Positions 15,571-24,672 of a stretch of 64,000 nt of DNA are shown one piece after another. The translations under genes were made by a program, and so were the position numbers. The notes beneath the pieces are model-generated. The model was not told the origin of the DNA and ran no database searches. It saw nothing but the letters and a program-made list of their open reading frames with translations. The DNA is taken from NCBI GenBank assembly GCA_047975025.1, contig JBKECY010000050.1:124001-188000 (forward strand), written 5' to 3'. The stretch is from JBKECY01 sp047975025. Its GTDB lineage: Bacteria; Bacillota; Clostridia; Lachnospirales; Lachnospiraceae. The first letter of the stretch is position 1; each line of letters opens with the position of its first letter.

Positions 15571-18534
15571 ATGCTAAAAATCTTGAACAGACGGATACCT
15601 CGTGAATTTCGTAAAAATGTATGGAGATATGTCTCTTTATTTTTGATGATCATGCTGGGGATGTATCTGATCATCAGTATAGTCGGAGCCGCAGATATTG
15701 TAAGCATAAATGTTGAACGTTACTCCAGACAAAACCAGGTTGAAGATGGAGAATTCGCACTCTATGTACCGTTGGAAGAGGAAGCTGAAACGTATTTAGA
15801 GGAACACAAGGTCGTACTGGAAGAAATCTTCTATATGGACTTTACGGCACCGGAGGATTCCACGCTTCGTATTTTTAAGAACCGGGAGCAGATCAATCAG
15901 ATTCAGCTGGATGAAGGAAGGCTGGCTGAGACGGCTCAGGAAATCGTATTGGAAAAGCATTATGCGGCAGCCCACGAGTATGCGGTAGGTGATGTGGTGC
16001 AAATCGCAAGCCTGGAGTTTACAATGACCGGCGTCGGATCTACGGCAGACTATGATGCCGTATACAAAAATATGACAGATATAGGCATAGACAGCAAGGC
16101 ATTCGGCACTGCGTTTGTAAGTGAACAGGGCTATACCAGTCTTGCAGGGCGAAGCGCTCAGCAAAAGGCGGAGGAATATCTGTATGCGTATAGAAATCAA
16201 GGAACGCTTTCGGACGATGAGATCAAGAACTATCTCACCGAACTGCCGTTTAGTGCCGACGATATTACAGATACCTATCTGACACAGGAAATCGAAAAGG
16301 CAGAGGCGAAAAAGACAGAAATCAAGGAGGGAATCCAAAAACTGCTGGATGGTGCCGGGACAGTAAAAGACGGTACCAAGGCGCTTGCCGAGGGAAGTCA
16401 GAATGTGACCACAGGTATACAGTCTGTGCAGTCAGGGAGTGAAGCCCTTGCATCGGGCAGTACACAGCTCGCCCAAGGTGCGGGCGAGCTCAACAGCGGC
16501 ATCGGCAGTCTGGCAGAAGGCAGTGCGGCGCTGGCGCAGGGAAGTACACAGCTGAATCAGTCATTGGCGGCAGCGGTGACGGGAACTACGGGGCTTTTAG
16601 GCGGAATGGATTCCTTACAAAGTGCAATGCAGCAATTGCAGACCGGAGGTACGGATCTGCTGGCATGGTCCGCAACACTTGATGAGCCGTACAAAAGTCT
16701 TCTGATGCAATACATAAGTGGTGTACAGGCGGCAGCGCAGGGAACTTCGGCACTTCATAGCGCGACTTCAGAGCTTGCAGCCGGAACTGCAGCACTTGCT
16801 GCCGGCGGCAGCAGTCTGGCGGATGGGAGCACACAATTAAATAGTGGCGTGGACACACTCTCACAAGGTGCCGGGAGCCTGTACACAGGCAGTCAGACGC
16901 TCTACGACGGCATTGCCGAGCTGCAGGAACAAAGCGATGCGCTGTTGGATGAAATAGAGACATATGATGCCGACAATCTCACGATGTTCATCAAAGCAGC
17001 CGACAATCCCAGAATCGCAGCGTCTGTGTCCGATATCGAAATTAATAAGCAGGTTGGTATCATGGCGGGTATTATCTTCATGATTCTGTTTACATATGTA
17101 ATTTCTGTATTCGTTGTACATACGATTGATCATGAGAGTGAAGTCATCGGGGCGTTTTATGCCATGGGAGCAACCAAAAAAGTATTGATACGCCATTATC
17201 TGATGCTGCCCGTACTCATTTCCCTTGCAGGTGGTCTGGCCGGTACAGTACTTGGCTTCAGTCCCCTGGGGGTAGACACGCAGATGGTGGATTCAACGGA
17301 GTATTTTTCGCTGGGCCAAATGACGCATGAGTATCCAGTGTACCTGCTGCTCTATGGTATATGTGTACCGCCCCTGGTGGCCTTAGTTGTCAACTATCTG
17401 ACAATACGGCGCAGACTTTCCAAAACTGCGCTGGTTCTCCTGAGGAATGAGAAGAAAGTCAGCCGTATGCGAAATGTCAATCTGAAGCATTTCAAATTCA
17501 TCAATCAATTTCGTATCCGTCATTTTCTGGCAAGCACCAAGACGAGTCTGACTGTTATGATCGGTATGTATCTGTCACTGCTTTTGCTATTCCTGGGCTT
17601 GAATTCCCAGGTAATGATTTCCAATATTGGTGTGCTAAATGAACGAGATACCAAGTTTTCTTATATGTACACGCTAAAATACCCTACGGAAGAAGTTCCG
17701 CAGGGGGGAGAAGAAGCAATGGTCAAATCTTTTAGCAAGGAGGCCTATGGCTATACGATGGATGTCACTTTACTTGGGATTTACGAAGATAATCCATATT
17801 TTGATTTCTCTTTAGCAGAAGGGAAGAATCAAATCGTACTCTCAGATGCAGCGGCAACAAAGTTTAAGCTAAAGGCGGGAGACAAGCTGATTGTTTCTGA
17901 TGAAATCAATGAGATTGACTATGCGTTTCATATAGCGGCGGTCGTGCCCTATTCAGCCGGCCTCTATGCCTTCATGGATATAGAAGATATGCGCAGCTTA
18001 TTCGGACAGGAAGAGGATTACTACAATACGGTCTTTTCAGATACAACACTTAGCATAGATGCAGGAAGAATTTATGCAGTTACTGCAAAATCAGATATTA
18101 CAGGATACGCACAGGTTTTCAAAGATCTGATGCTGGCCATGCTCATAGTAGTACTGGGAGTCGCCGTACTGATCTTTGTCGTTGTTATGTATCTGATGCT
18201 CAAGATGATGATTGATCAGTCGGCCTTTTCAATTTCTATGTTCAAGATGTTTGGCTATCAGAATCATGAAATCCGCAAGTTGTATCTGGACGGCAATCTC
18301 GTGACAATCCTGCTCTCTGCGCTGGTGTGCATACCGCTTGCAAAAGTTACGATGGATGCGATGTACCCCTATATGATTGCAAATGTGGCAGTAGGGGGAG
18401 ATACCTCCTTTACACCCCTCTATTATGTGGGGGTATTTGCGGGCATTCTGCTGACCTATCTGCTCCTGAACTTTCTTTTAGTACGCAGGGTACGCAAAGT
18501 CAGCCCGACAGAAGTGCTCAAACAAAGAGAATAG
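15571..18534 (+). CDS. FtsX-like ABC permease with long extracellular heptad-repeat hairpin
   Basis: A 987-residue membrane protein with two FtsX-like domains. The first transmembrane helix is near residues 17-37. Three helices (about 500-620) and a later set (about 660-690 and 850-985) complete the core. Between helix 1 and the next helix lies a large outside domain. It holds two runs of strict 7-residue repeats with Gly at position 4 (L-x-x-G-x-x-x): residues 272-334 and 395-457, separated by a hydrophobic tip. This predicts a long antiparallel coiled-coil arm. The start at 15571 follows AGAAGGAG. The partner ATPase is immediately upstream. A role in export or in sensing lipids or peptides is inference. 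Confidence 0.88.
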   Translation: MLKILNRRIPREFRKNVWRYVSLFLMIMLGMYLIISIVGAADIVSINVERYSRQNQVEDGEFALYVPLEEEAETYLEEHKVVLEEIFYMDFTAPEDSTLRIFKNREQINQIQLDEGRLAETAQEIVLEKHYAAAHEYAVGDVVQIASLEFTMTGVGSTADYDAVYKNMTDIGIDSKAFGTAFVSEQGYTSLAGRSAQQKAEEYLYAYRNQGTLSDDEIKNYLTELPFSADDITDTYLTQEIEKAEAKKTEIKEGIQKLLDGAGTVKDGTKALAEGSQNVTTGIQSVQSGSEALASGSTQLAQGAGELNSGIGSLAEGSAALAQGSTQLNQSLAAAVTGTTGLLGGMDSLQSAMQQLQTGGTDLLAWSATLDEPYKSLLMQYISGVQAAAQGTSALHSATSELAAGTAALAAGGSSLADGSTQLNSGVDTLSQGAGSLYTGSQTLYDGIAELQEQSDALLDEIETYDADNLTMFIKAADNPRIAASVSDIEINKQVGIMAGIIFMILFTYVISVFVVHTIDHESEVIGAFYAMGATKKVLIRHYLMLPVLISLAGGLAGTVLGFSPLGVDTQMVDSTEYFSLGQMTHEYPVYLLLYGICVPPLVALVVNYLTIRRRLSKTALVLLRNEKKVSRMRNVNLKHFKFINQFRIRHFLASTKTSLTVMIGMYLSLLLLFLGLNSQVMISNIGVLNERDTKFSYMYTLKYPTEEVPQGGEEAMVKSFSKEAYGYTMDVTLLGIYEDNPYFDFSLAEGKNQIVLSDAAATKFKLKAGDKLIVSDEINEIDYAFHIAAVVPYSAGLYAFMDIEDMRSLFGQEEDYYNTVFSDTTLSIDAGRIYAVTAKSDITGYAQVFKDLMLAMLIVVLGVAVLIFVVVMYLMLKMMIDQSAFSISMFKMFGYQNHEIRKLYLDGNLVTILLSALVCIPLAKVTMDAMYPYMIANVAVGGDTSFTPLYYVGVFAGILLTYLLLNFLLVRRVRKVSPTEVLKQRE

Positions 18535-18559
18535 CAGAAGTGCTAAATCGTCGGAAGTG

Positions 18560-18850
18560 CTAGAGCGTCAGAAGTCCTGTAGAATGTGCCCAAAAAAGAG
18601 CCGCAAGGATAATCTGGACAATCAAAATGACAGGAAGTCCCACCATGAATTTAAGATGCTGTGTTTTGTGGCGGACCAGCTGCATGGTCACAAGCATGGC
18701 CGGTGCACCTCCGATGGCGGCGATCAGCAGTAAGGTACGCTCACGCACGCGCCATCTGTGACGCTGCGCGGCACGTTTGTCATACAGGGTAAGAGCAACG
18801 GATACTAAATTTATAAGAAGCAGATATATATAAAACAGTGATAAAGGCAT
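18560..18850 (-). CDS. DUF1294 small membrane protein
   Basis: A 96-residue membrane protein with hydrophobic segments near residues 3-20, 38-52 and 70-88. The hallmark of DUF1294 is visible: YDKRAAQRHRWRVRERTLL, then GGAPAMLVTMQLVRHKTQH, and FMVGLP. The start at 18850 is chosen for its AGGAGG site 6 nt upstream; an in-frame start 17 codons earlier lacks this. It is convergent with the exporter permease gene and ends 26 bp from its stop. The molecular function of the family is not established. Confidence 0.8.
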   Translation of the reverse strand: MPLSLFYIYLLLINLVSVALTLYDKRAAQRHRWRVRERTLLLIAAIGGAPAMLVTMQLVRHKTQHLKFMVGLPVILIVQIILAALFWAHSTGLLTL

Positions 18851-18999
18851 GCAGCACCTCCTGACGAATCTTGTTCCCGGGTAGTAGATAAAACTTACCA
18901 CAAATTGTATGGTTCATCAACCGTAAACACCAAATCTTCTCTATTTAAAAAATAGTACTATGTATAGACGAACTATCTTAAAAAGAGTATGATAGCTGT

Positions 19000-19959
19000 A
19001 TGAATAAAGAATTATTAGATAAACTCAGAACAATTACAGAAGAAGAAAAGCGGATTTTAGAAGGCGATCCTCAGATTAACAGTGATCTGTATATGGAGCC
19101 GTCCCAGAATATCATTGACAATCGTAAGATGATTAAAAATGGAAGTCTGATCCAAATCCGTCCGCATACAAGATTTGTGCACTTTCCGGAACATTCCCAT
19201 AATTATGTGGAGGTTGTCTACATGTGTGAGGGGGCATCCCACCATGTGGTCAATGGAGAGGATCTAATGCTGTCCAAAGGTGAGCTTTTGTTCCTAAATC
19301 AGCATGCGGTGCAGGAAATTTACCCGACGAGCGAGAATGATATTGCCGTTAATTTTATGATACTGCCTGTTTTTTTTGAAGAATCACTGAAAATGATGGA
19401 AAAGGAAGAAAATCTGATTCGGGATTTTGTTGTGGACTGTCTGAAAAGTAAAGATATTAAATCCGGTTATCTGCATTTTAAAGTATCCGAAGTCCTGCCG
19501 GTACAGAATCTGGTGGAAAATCTGATCTGGACAATCATGAATGAGCAGCAGCATAAACGGCGCATCAATCAGACGACAATGGGACTTCTGTTCCTGCAGC
19601 TTATGAATCATACGGATAAGGTGACAATAGGCCGTAATTATGAGCAGGAAATGATGCTGGGGATACTGCGGTATGTAGAGGAAAACTACAAAGACGGCGA
19701 ACTCAAGCAGTTGGCAGCGCTGATGAAATTCGATGTACTGACATTAAGCAGGCTGATCAAAAAACTGACTGGAAGCACATATACGGAGCTGGTGCAGACG
19801 AAACGTTTAAGTCAGGCGTGCTATCTGCTTCGCAATACAAGATTGTCAGTGGCAGATATCGGTTACTCCATAGGATATGAGAACCTTAGCTACTTTTACC
19901 GAATTTTCACTGAGAAATTTGGCAAGTCGCCCAGACAGTACCGTATGGAAGAGAGATAG
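19000..19959 (+). CDS. AraC-family regulator with cupin domain, probable rhamnose regulator
   Basis: A 319-residue regulator. An N-terminal cupin sensor (about 50-150) contains HFPEHSHNYVEVVYMCEG, ending with a strand-rich stretch. The C-terminal AraC DNA-binding domain (about 220-319) has two helix-turn-helix units, the second ending in IGYENLSYFYRIFTEKFGKS. It lies directly upstream of rhaB and rhaA on the same strand, so it is probably their L-rhamnose-responsive activator. An intrinsic terminator at 19978-20015 separates it from rhaB, so the kinase and isomerase likely use their own promoter. The ribosome binding site is weak. Ligand assignment is by context only. Confidence 0.85.
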   Translation: MNKELLDKLRTITEEEKRILEGDPQINSDLYMEPSQNIIDNRKMIKNGSLIQIRPHTRFVHFPEHSHNYVEVVYMCEGASHHVVNGEDLMLSKGELLFLNQHAVQEIYPTSENDIAVNFMILPVFFEESLKMMEKEENLIRDFVVDCLKSKDIKSGYLHFKVSEVLPVQNLVENLIWTIMNEQQHKRRINQTTMGLLFLQLMNHTDKVTIGRNYEQEMMLGILRYVEENYKDGELKQLAALMKFDVLTLSRLIKKLTGSTYTELVQTKRLSQACYLLRNTRLSVADIGYSIGYENLSYFYRIFTEKFGKSPRQYRMEER

Positions 19960-19977
19960 TCAGCTGATGCTGATACT

Positions 19978-20015
19978 AAGGACACTTTTTTTTGAAAAAG
20001 GTGTCCTTACTTTTT
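19978..20015 (+). terminator. Intrinsic terminator between the AraC gene and rhaB
   Basis: AAGGACAC (19978-19985) pairs with GTGTCCTT (20001-20008), extended by T/A pairs inside, and five T residues follow at 20011-20015. Confidence 0.75.
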
Positions 20016-20035
20016 GCTCTTTTCTGCGGTATGAT
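20007..20035 (+). promoter_or_regulatory. Possible rhaBA promoter
   Basis: TTACTT (20007-20012) and TATGAT (20030-20035) are 17 bp apart and lie 35 bp before the rhaB start codon. The weak -35 box fits a promoter needing an AraC-type activator. Confidence 0.4.
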
Positions 20036-20069
20036 GGCTATAAGAAAAACAGGAAAAGGAGTACGAAGA

Positions 20070-21464
20070 ATGCAGTATTATTTAGCAGTGGATATCGGAG
20101 CTTCCAGTGGAAGACATATACTCGGATGGCTGGAAGACGGAAAGATGCAGTACGAAGAGATTTACCGCTTCCCGAATCAGATCGTAAAGAAAAACGGTGT
20201 ACTTTGCTGGGACCTTGAAGAGCTCTTTTCTCATATTGTAGAAGGCATGAAAGAGTGCAAAAAATTATCTAAGATTCCGGTCAGTCTTGGAATTGATACA
20301 TGGGCAGTAGATTATGTGCTTTTAGATGCGCAGAATGCAGTCCTTGGCGATACGGTCAGCTACCGCGACAGCAGGACAAATGGCATGGACGAAGTCCTGT
20401 ACAAATCTGTATCCCGCGAAGAAATTTATGAGAGAACAGGGATACAAAAATTATCGATCAATACCATCTTCCAGCTTCTTGCTGTCAGAGAAGAGCATCC
20501 TGAATATCTGGAACAGGCAGAAAGCCTGCTCATGATACCGGATTATTTTGGATTTCTGTTAACAGGAAACAAATGCATGGAATACACCAATGCTACAACG
20601 ACACAGCTTGTAACGCCTAAGACAAATGAGTGGGATTACGAACTGATAGAGATGCTTGGCTTGAAAAAAGAGCTGTTCAAACCGCTTTCACTGCCGAAGA
20701 CAGTCGTGGGTACCCTGACAGAGGCAATGCAGGAACAGGTCGGGTTTGACTGTGAAGTGGTTCTGCCCGCAACCCACGATACCGGTTCGGCAGTTGTGGC
20801 TGTACCGACGAACGATAATGATTCCATTTACATCAGCTCAGGCACCTGGTCCTTGATGGGAATTGAAAGTCAGACTGCAGACTGTTCTTTAAAAAGCATG
20901 GAGCTTAACTTCACGAATGAGGGCGGATATGATTATCGATTCCGCTACCAGAAGAACATTATGGGACTTTGGATGATACAGTCTGTTAAAAAAGAATTTG
21001 AGGAGGATCTTTCTTTCGCAACGATTTGTGATCTTGCATCTAAATCTCAGATTGCTTCTATTGTGGACTGTAATGATGACTGTTTCATGGCACCGCAGAG
21101 CATGATCAAAGAGGTACAGGAATTCTGCCGCAGAACCGGACAGGAAGTGCCTGATAGTGTGGCGGATATTGCCGCTGTAATCTATAACAGTCTGGCAAAA
21201 TGCTACGCTAAGACAGTGCAGGAAATCGAAGAAATGCAAGGCAAGACCTACCATAAGATTCATATTATTGGCGGCGGGTCAAATGCAGAATATTTGAATG
21301 AACTGACAGCCAGAGAAACCGGCAAAGAAGTACATGCCGGGCCATCTGAGGCTACGGCCATAGGAAATTTGTTAGTACAGATGCTAAAAACAGGTGAATT
21401 TACAACATTGCAGGCAGTACGCCAGTGTGTACATGATTCATTTGGAATTACCATTTATTCATAA
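20070..21464 (+). CDS. rhaB: Rhamnulokinase
   Basis: A 464-residue FGGY-family sugar kinase that phosphorylates L-rhamnulose to L-rhamnulose 1-phosphate. The N-terminal ATPase phosphate-1 motif is AVDIGASSGRHILG, which is typical of rhamnulokinases. Further landmarks are GIDTWAVDYVLLD, ATHDTGSAV, ISSGTWSLMG and the C-terminal IIGGGSNAEYLNELTA adenosine motif. The start at 20070 follows AAAAGGAG. An in-frame start at 19992 falls in the preceding terminator and is rejected. rhaA follows 26 bp downstream. No rhamnulose-1-phosphate aldolase gene is seen in the window. Confidence 0.95.
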   Translation: MQYYLAVDIGASSGRHILGWLEDGKMQYEEIYRFPNQIVKKNGVLCWDLEELFSHIVEGMKECKKLSKIPVSLGIDTWAVDYVLLDAQNAVLGDTVSYRDSRTNGMDEVLYKSVSREEIYERTGIQKLSINTIFQLLAVREEHPEYLEQAESLLMIPDYFGFLLTGNKCMEYTNATTTQLVTPKTNEWDYELIEMLGLKKELFKPLSLPKTVVGTLTEAMQEQVGFDCEVVLPATHDTGSAVVAVPTNDNDSIYISSGTWSLMGIESQTADCSLKSMELNFTNEGGYDYRFRYQKNIMGLWMIQSVKKEFEEDLSFATICDLASKSQIASIVDCNDDCFMAPQSMIKEVQEFCRRTGQEVPDSVADIAAVIYNSLAKCYAKTVQEIEEMQGKTYHKIHIIGGGSNAEYLNELTARETGKEVHAGPSEATAIGNLLVQMLKTGEFTTLQAVRQCVHDSFGITIYS

Positions 21465-21490
21465 TAATTTATTTTCAAGGAGGAAATACT

Positions 21491-22744
21491 ATGTCTTTAC
21501 AAACAAGATACGAAGAAGCAAAAGCAATTTACAATGCAGCAGGAGTAGACACAGATGCTGCTCTCGAAACACTTAAGAACATCTCCATCTCCATGCATTG
21601 CTGGCAGGGTGACGACGTGGCAGGATTTGATCACGAAGGCCCGCTGACAGGTGGTATCCAGACAACTGGAAATTATCCTGGAAAAGCCAGAACTCCGGAA
21701 GAACTGATGAATGACATCGATAAAGCCTTAAGCTTAATCCCGGGTAAAAAGAAACTGAATCTGCATGCTAATTATGCAATTTTTGACAAAGGTGAGTTTG
21801 CAGATCGTGATGCATTAGAGCCAAAGCACTTTTCCAAATGGGTTGAGTTCGCTAAATCCCGCGGATTAGGCCTGGACTTTAACCCAACGTTTTTCTCACA
21901 CGATAAAGTAAATCCATTTTCTTTATCAAGCCCGGACGAGGAAATCCGTACATTCTGGATTAACCATGGTAAAGCATGTATCCGCATCTCTGAATATTTT
22001 GCAACTGAACTGGGACAGCCATGTGTCATGAACATTTGGATTCCGGATGGTTACAAGGATATTCCGGCAGACAGACTAGGCCCCAGAGCACGTTTTAAAG
22101 ATTCCTTAGACCAGATTCTTTCGATTGATTATGACCGTTCCAAAGTATTTGTTGCACTTGAGTCAAAAGTCTTTGGTATTGGTGTTGAATCTTATACGGT
22201 AGGATCTTCAGAATTCTGCATTAGCTATGCCAAACAAAATAATATCTTAAGCCTGATGGATAACGGACATTATCACCCAACAGAAGTGGTATCTGACAAA
22301 TTATCTGCCATGCTTTTGTTCAACGAGAAGGTGGCACTGCATGTGACACGTCCGGTACGTTGGGACAGCGACCACGTAGTTCTCTTCGATGATGAAACAA
22401 GAGAAATTGCAAAAGAAATCGTACGTAATGACGCAATTGACCGCGTATTTACAGGACTTGATTTCTTTGATGCCAGCATCAACCGTATCTCGGCCTGGGT
22501 GGTTGGAATGAGAAACATGGAAAAAGCGTTCCTGTTCGCTTTATTACAGCCGAACCAGAAGTTAAAAGCCTTACAGGATGAAGGGAATCTGACCAAGCTT
22601 ATGATGGAGCAGGAAGAATTGAAAACCTACCCATTTGGAGATATCTGGGATTACTATTGTGAAGTATCTGGTGTACCGGTTCGTGAAGAGTGGTATGCAC
22701 AGGTAGAATCTTATGAAACAGAAGTACTTAAAAAACGTGTTTAA
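21491..22744 (+). CDS. rhaA: L-rhamnose isomerase
   Basis: A 417-residue metal-dependent isomerase converting L-rhamnose to L-rhamnulose, the first step of the pathway. Recognisable stretches include ISMHCWQGDDVAGFDHEG near the N-terminus, NLHANYAIFD, the metal-site region WIPDGYKDIPADR, and LMDNGHYHPTEVVSDKLSA. The length is close to the usual 419 residues. AAGGAGGA precedes the ATG, and rhaB lies immediately upstream in the same operon. A perfect 13-bp hairpin follows the stop. Confidence 0.97.
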   Translation: MSLQTRYEEAKAIYNAAGVDTDAALETLKNISISMHCWQGDDVAGFDHEGPLTGGIQTTGNYPGKARTPEELMNDIDKALSLIPGKKKLNLHANYAIFDKGEFADRDALEPKHFSKWVEFAKSRGLGLDFNPTFFSHDKVNPFSLSSPDEEIRTFWINHGKACIRISEYFATELGQPCVMNIWIPDGYKDIPADRLGPRARFKDSLDQILSIDYDRSKVFVALESKVFGIGVESYTVGSSEFCISYAKQNNILSLMDNGHYHPTEVVSDKLSAMLLFNEKVALHVTRPVRWDSDHVVLFDDETREIAKEIVRNDAIDRVFTGLDFFDASINRISAWVVGMRNMEKAFLFALLQPNQKLKALQDEGNLTKLMMEQEELKTYPFGDIWDYYCEVSGVPVREEWYAQVESYETEVLKKRV

Positions 22745-22777
22745 ATAACAAATGTTATAACTCCATATAAAATACAT

Positions 22778-22810
22778 GTGGCAGTGCAGAGAATATTTCT
22801 GCACTGCCAC
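22778..22810. terminator. Hairpin between convergent rhaA and the membrane protein gene
   Basis: GTGGCAGTGCAGA (22778-22790) and TCTGCACTGCCAC (22798-22810) form a perfect 13-bp stem with a 7-nt loop. No long T run follows on either strand, but the position between convergent genes suggests a bidirectional terminator. Confidence 0.65.
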
Positions 22811-22826
22811 ATTAGCTTGTTAAGAA

Positions 22827-23645
22827 TCATTTACGATGGGGCAGGAAGCGGCTGATAAATCCGCTGGTTCCGGTTTTCCCCTGATTCTTAACATAGAAGT
22901 AGCCGAAGATCGAGAATACGAAAGCCCCGATAAAATTGACGAAGAGATCGTACATGGTATCGATCAGGCCGATATCCAGATATCCACCAAGACCAAGGTC
23001 CTGGCCATTAATCGTGACTTCTTGAATATTGGAAATCGTAACGGGGATGTTTTGGCGGTTCGGGTCCAACGTGACCGAAGCAATCGTGTGGATAATCGTA
23101 TCTTTCTGCATATCCAGATGGAACAATGTATCCATGGAGAATTCGAACAGCTCCCAGACAGCCCCGATTGTCATTGAAAAACAAAAAGCCACGAGAACCG
23201 TAAAAAACGGAGAGGATTGAAATAGTATTTTATCGCTCTTGTTTAAGATATTGACCAAAGACAATCCGATGGCTGCCGCCAGAAAACCATTCGCACAGTG
23301 CAAGAGCACATCCCAAAATGGAAAAAGCAGATAGTATGAACTGATTTCCCCAAGAATTTCAGCTGCGAAAATAAAGAGCAGAATGATGATTTCCAGTGTT
23401 GTAGGAAGCTCAATCTTGAAATTGACCTGTACAAAGCTGGGAATCAAAAACAAAAGAAGCGTCAGGGCACATAAGAAGACATTTTCGTAATTGCGGTTGA
23501 AAAGCTGCAAAATCATGACCAGAATGACAATAAGGCGCAGGATGACATAGACGAAAAATGAACTTTTGTGTTCTCGGATTTCGACATTCATTGCCTTGAT
23601 AAAGTTACGGATTTTGACGGAGAATTTTTCTTTTTCAGGCGGCAT
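22827..23645 (-). CDS. Integral membrane protein, DUF2238-like (YjdF type)
   Basis: A 272-residue polytopic membrane protein with about seven hydrophobic helices. The family-like features are the conserved DVLLHCANGFLAAAIG stretch, a later GAVWELFEFSMDTLF stretch, and DTMYDLFVNFIGAF before the last helix. Together they resemble DUF2238/YjdF proteins. The start at 23645 is chosen because AAGAGGT lies upstream and the sequence MPPEKEKF follows; a start 33 codons earlier has no ribosome binding site. It is a single gene, convergent with rhaA and divergent from the amino-acid transporter. No function is established for the family. Confidence 0.65.
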   Translation of the reverse strand: MPPEKEKFSVKIRNFIKAMNVEIREHKSSFFVYVILRLIVILVMILQLFNRNYENVFLCALTLLLFLIPSFVQVNFKIELPTTLEIIILLFIFAAEILGEISSYYLLFPFWDVLLHCANGFLAAAIGLSLVNILNKSDKILFQSSPFFTVLVAFCFSMTIGAVWELFEFSMDTLFHLDMQKDTIIHTIASVTLDPNRQNIPVTISNIQEVTINGQDLGLGGYLDIGLIDTMYDLFVNFIGAFVFSIFGYFYVKNQGKTGTSGFISRFLPHRK

Positions 23646-23773
23646 TGCTGACCTCTTTCTTAAGATGAGATGGGAGAACCCCATATTGTGAGTTTTGTAA
23701 AAGCAAGTATGTAATATTATTGCGTATACCATTGGATAAGTCAAGCAATGCCAAGAAAAAATGTAACTGTTAC

Positions 23774-23802
23774 TTGACTTATAGCTTGTACTACGGGATA
23801 AT
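23774..23802 (+). promoter_or_regulatory. Promoter of the amino-acid ABC operon
   Basis: TTGACT (23774-23779) and GATAAT (23797-23802) are separated by 17 bp, about 50 bp before the binding-protein start codon. Confidence 0.75.
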
Positions 23803-23852
23803 ATATTAGGTAAAATCAGAATAAAAAGTAAACAAGGAAAGGGATTGAAAAA

Positions 23853-24659
23853 ATGAAAAAATTACTGATCGTTATGTTAGCAGCAGGTATGGTGTTCGCA
23901 ACGGCTGCATGCGGCTCCACAGGGAGTTCGACAAGCAGTTCAACAGATACATCGGACAAGATTACATCTTTGGATGATTTAGAGGGAAAGAAGATCGGTG
24001 TGCAGCTGGGAACAACCGGAGATCTGGCGGCAACAGATGAATTCGGAGATGAGCAGGTAGAGCGCTTTGATAAAGGCTTTGAAGCGGTACAGGCTCTGAC
24101 ACAGGGCAAAATTGACGCTGTCATCATTGATGACCAGCCGGCACAGACGTTTGTTGAGCAGACGGAAGGGCTGACGATTCTGGATACAGATTACGTAGTG
24201 GAAGATTATGCAATGTGCTTTAAGAAGGATAATACCGAACTGGTAGACAAAGTGAATACCGCAATCGCAGAATTGAAGGAAGACGGGACATTTGACCAGA
24301 TCGTTGATTACTATCTTGTAGAAGACAGTGAGGAAGCCCGTTATGAGTCACCGGCTGATATCGAATATACTAACGGCACACTTAAAATGGGAACAAACGC
24401 AGAATTTCCTCCCTATGAATACTACGAAGGACAGGAAATTGTAGGAATTGATGCGGATTTTGCCAAAGCAATTGCAGATAAGCTGGGCATGGAACTGGAA
24501 ATCGAAGATATGAAATTTGATGCCATTATTATGGCGGTAACATCAGGTAAAGTGGATTTCGGTGCTGCCGGTATGACTGTGACACCGGAACGTGAAGAGC
24601 AGGTACTGTTTGCTGATTCTTATTACACCGGACGTCAGGTTGTCATTGTAAACGAATAG
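23853..24659 (+). CDS. Circularly permuted polar amino acid-binding lipoprotein (SBP family 3)
   Basis: A 268-residue lipoprotein of the bacterial solute-binding family 3, which delivers polar amino acids to the adjacent permease. The signal peptide ends in the lipobox TAAC at Cys21. The domain order is unusual. The part normally second (DDLEGKKIGVQLGTTGDL through ELKEDGTFDQIVDYYL) comes first, at about residues 31-152. The part normally first (GTLKMGTNAEFPPYEYYEG through ADSYYTGRQVVIVNE) comes last, at about 172-268. A linker of about 19 residues joins the old C-terminus to the old N-terminus. Expected ligand contacts appear kept: the Arg in VTPERE and the Asp in VIIDDQPA. Total length is normal, so this is a true permutation and not a fragment. 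The ligand is unknown. Confidence 0.88.
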   Translation: MKKLLIVMLAAGMVFATAACGSTGSSTSSSTDTSDKITSLDDLEGKKIGVQLGTTGDLAATDEFGDEQVERFDKGFEAVQALTQGKIDAVIIDDQPAQTFVEQTEGLTILDTDYVVEDYAMCFKKDNTELVDKVNTAIAELKEDGTFDQIVDYYLVEDSEEARYESPADIEYTNGTLKMGTNAEFPPYEYYEGQEIVGIDADFAKAIADKLGMELEIEDMKFDAIIMAVTSGKVDFGAAGMTVTPEREEQVLFADSYYTGRQVVIVNE

Positions 24660-24672
24660 TTAGGAGCAGCAG

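Noticed and set aside
18532..18585. Three imperfect copies of a roughly 18-bp unit (CAGAAGTGCTAAATCG-like) after the FtsX permease gene
   Set aside because: The copies are short and degenerate, and part of the run overlaps the end of the DUF1294 gene. No function or mobile-element link is evident.
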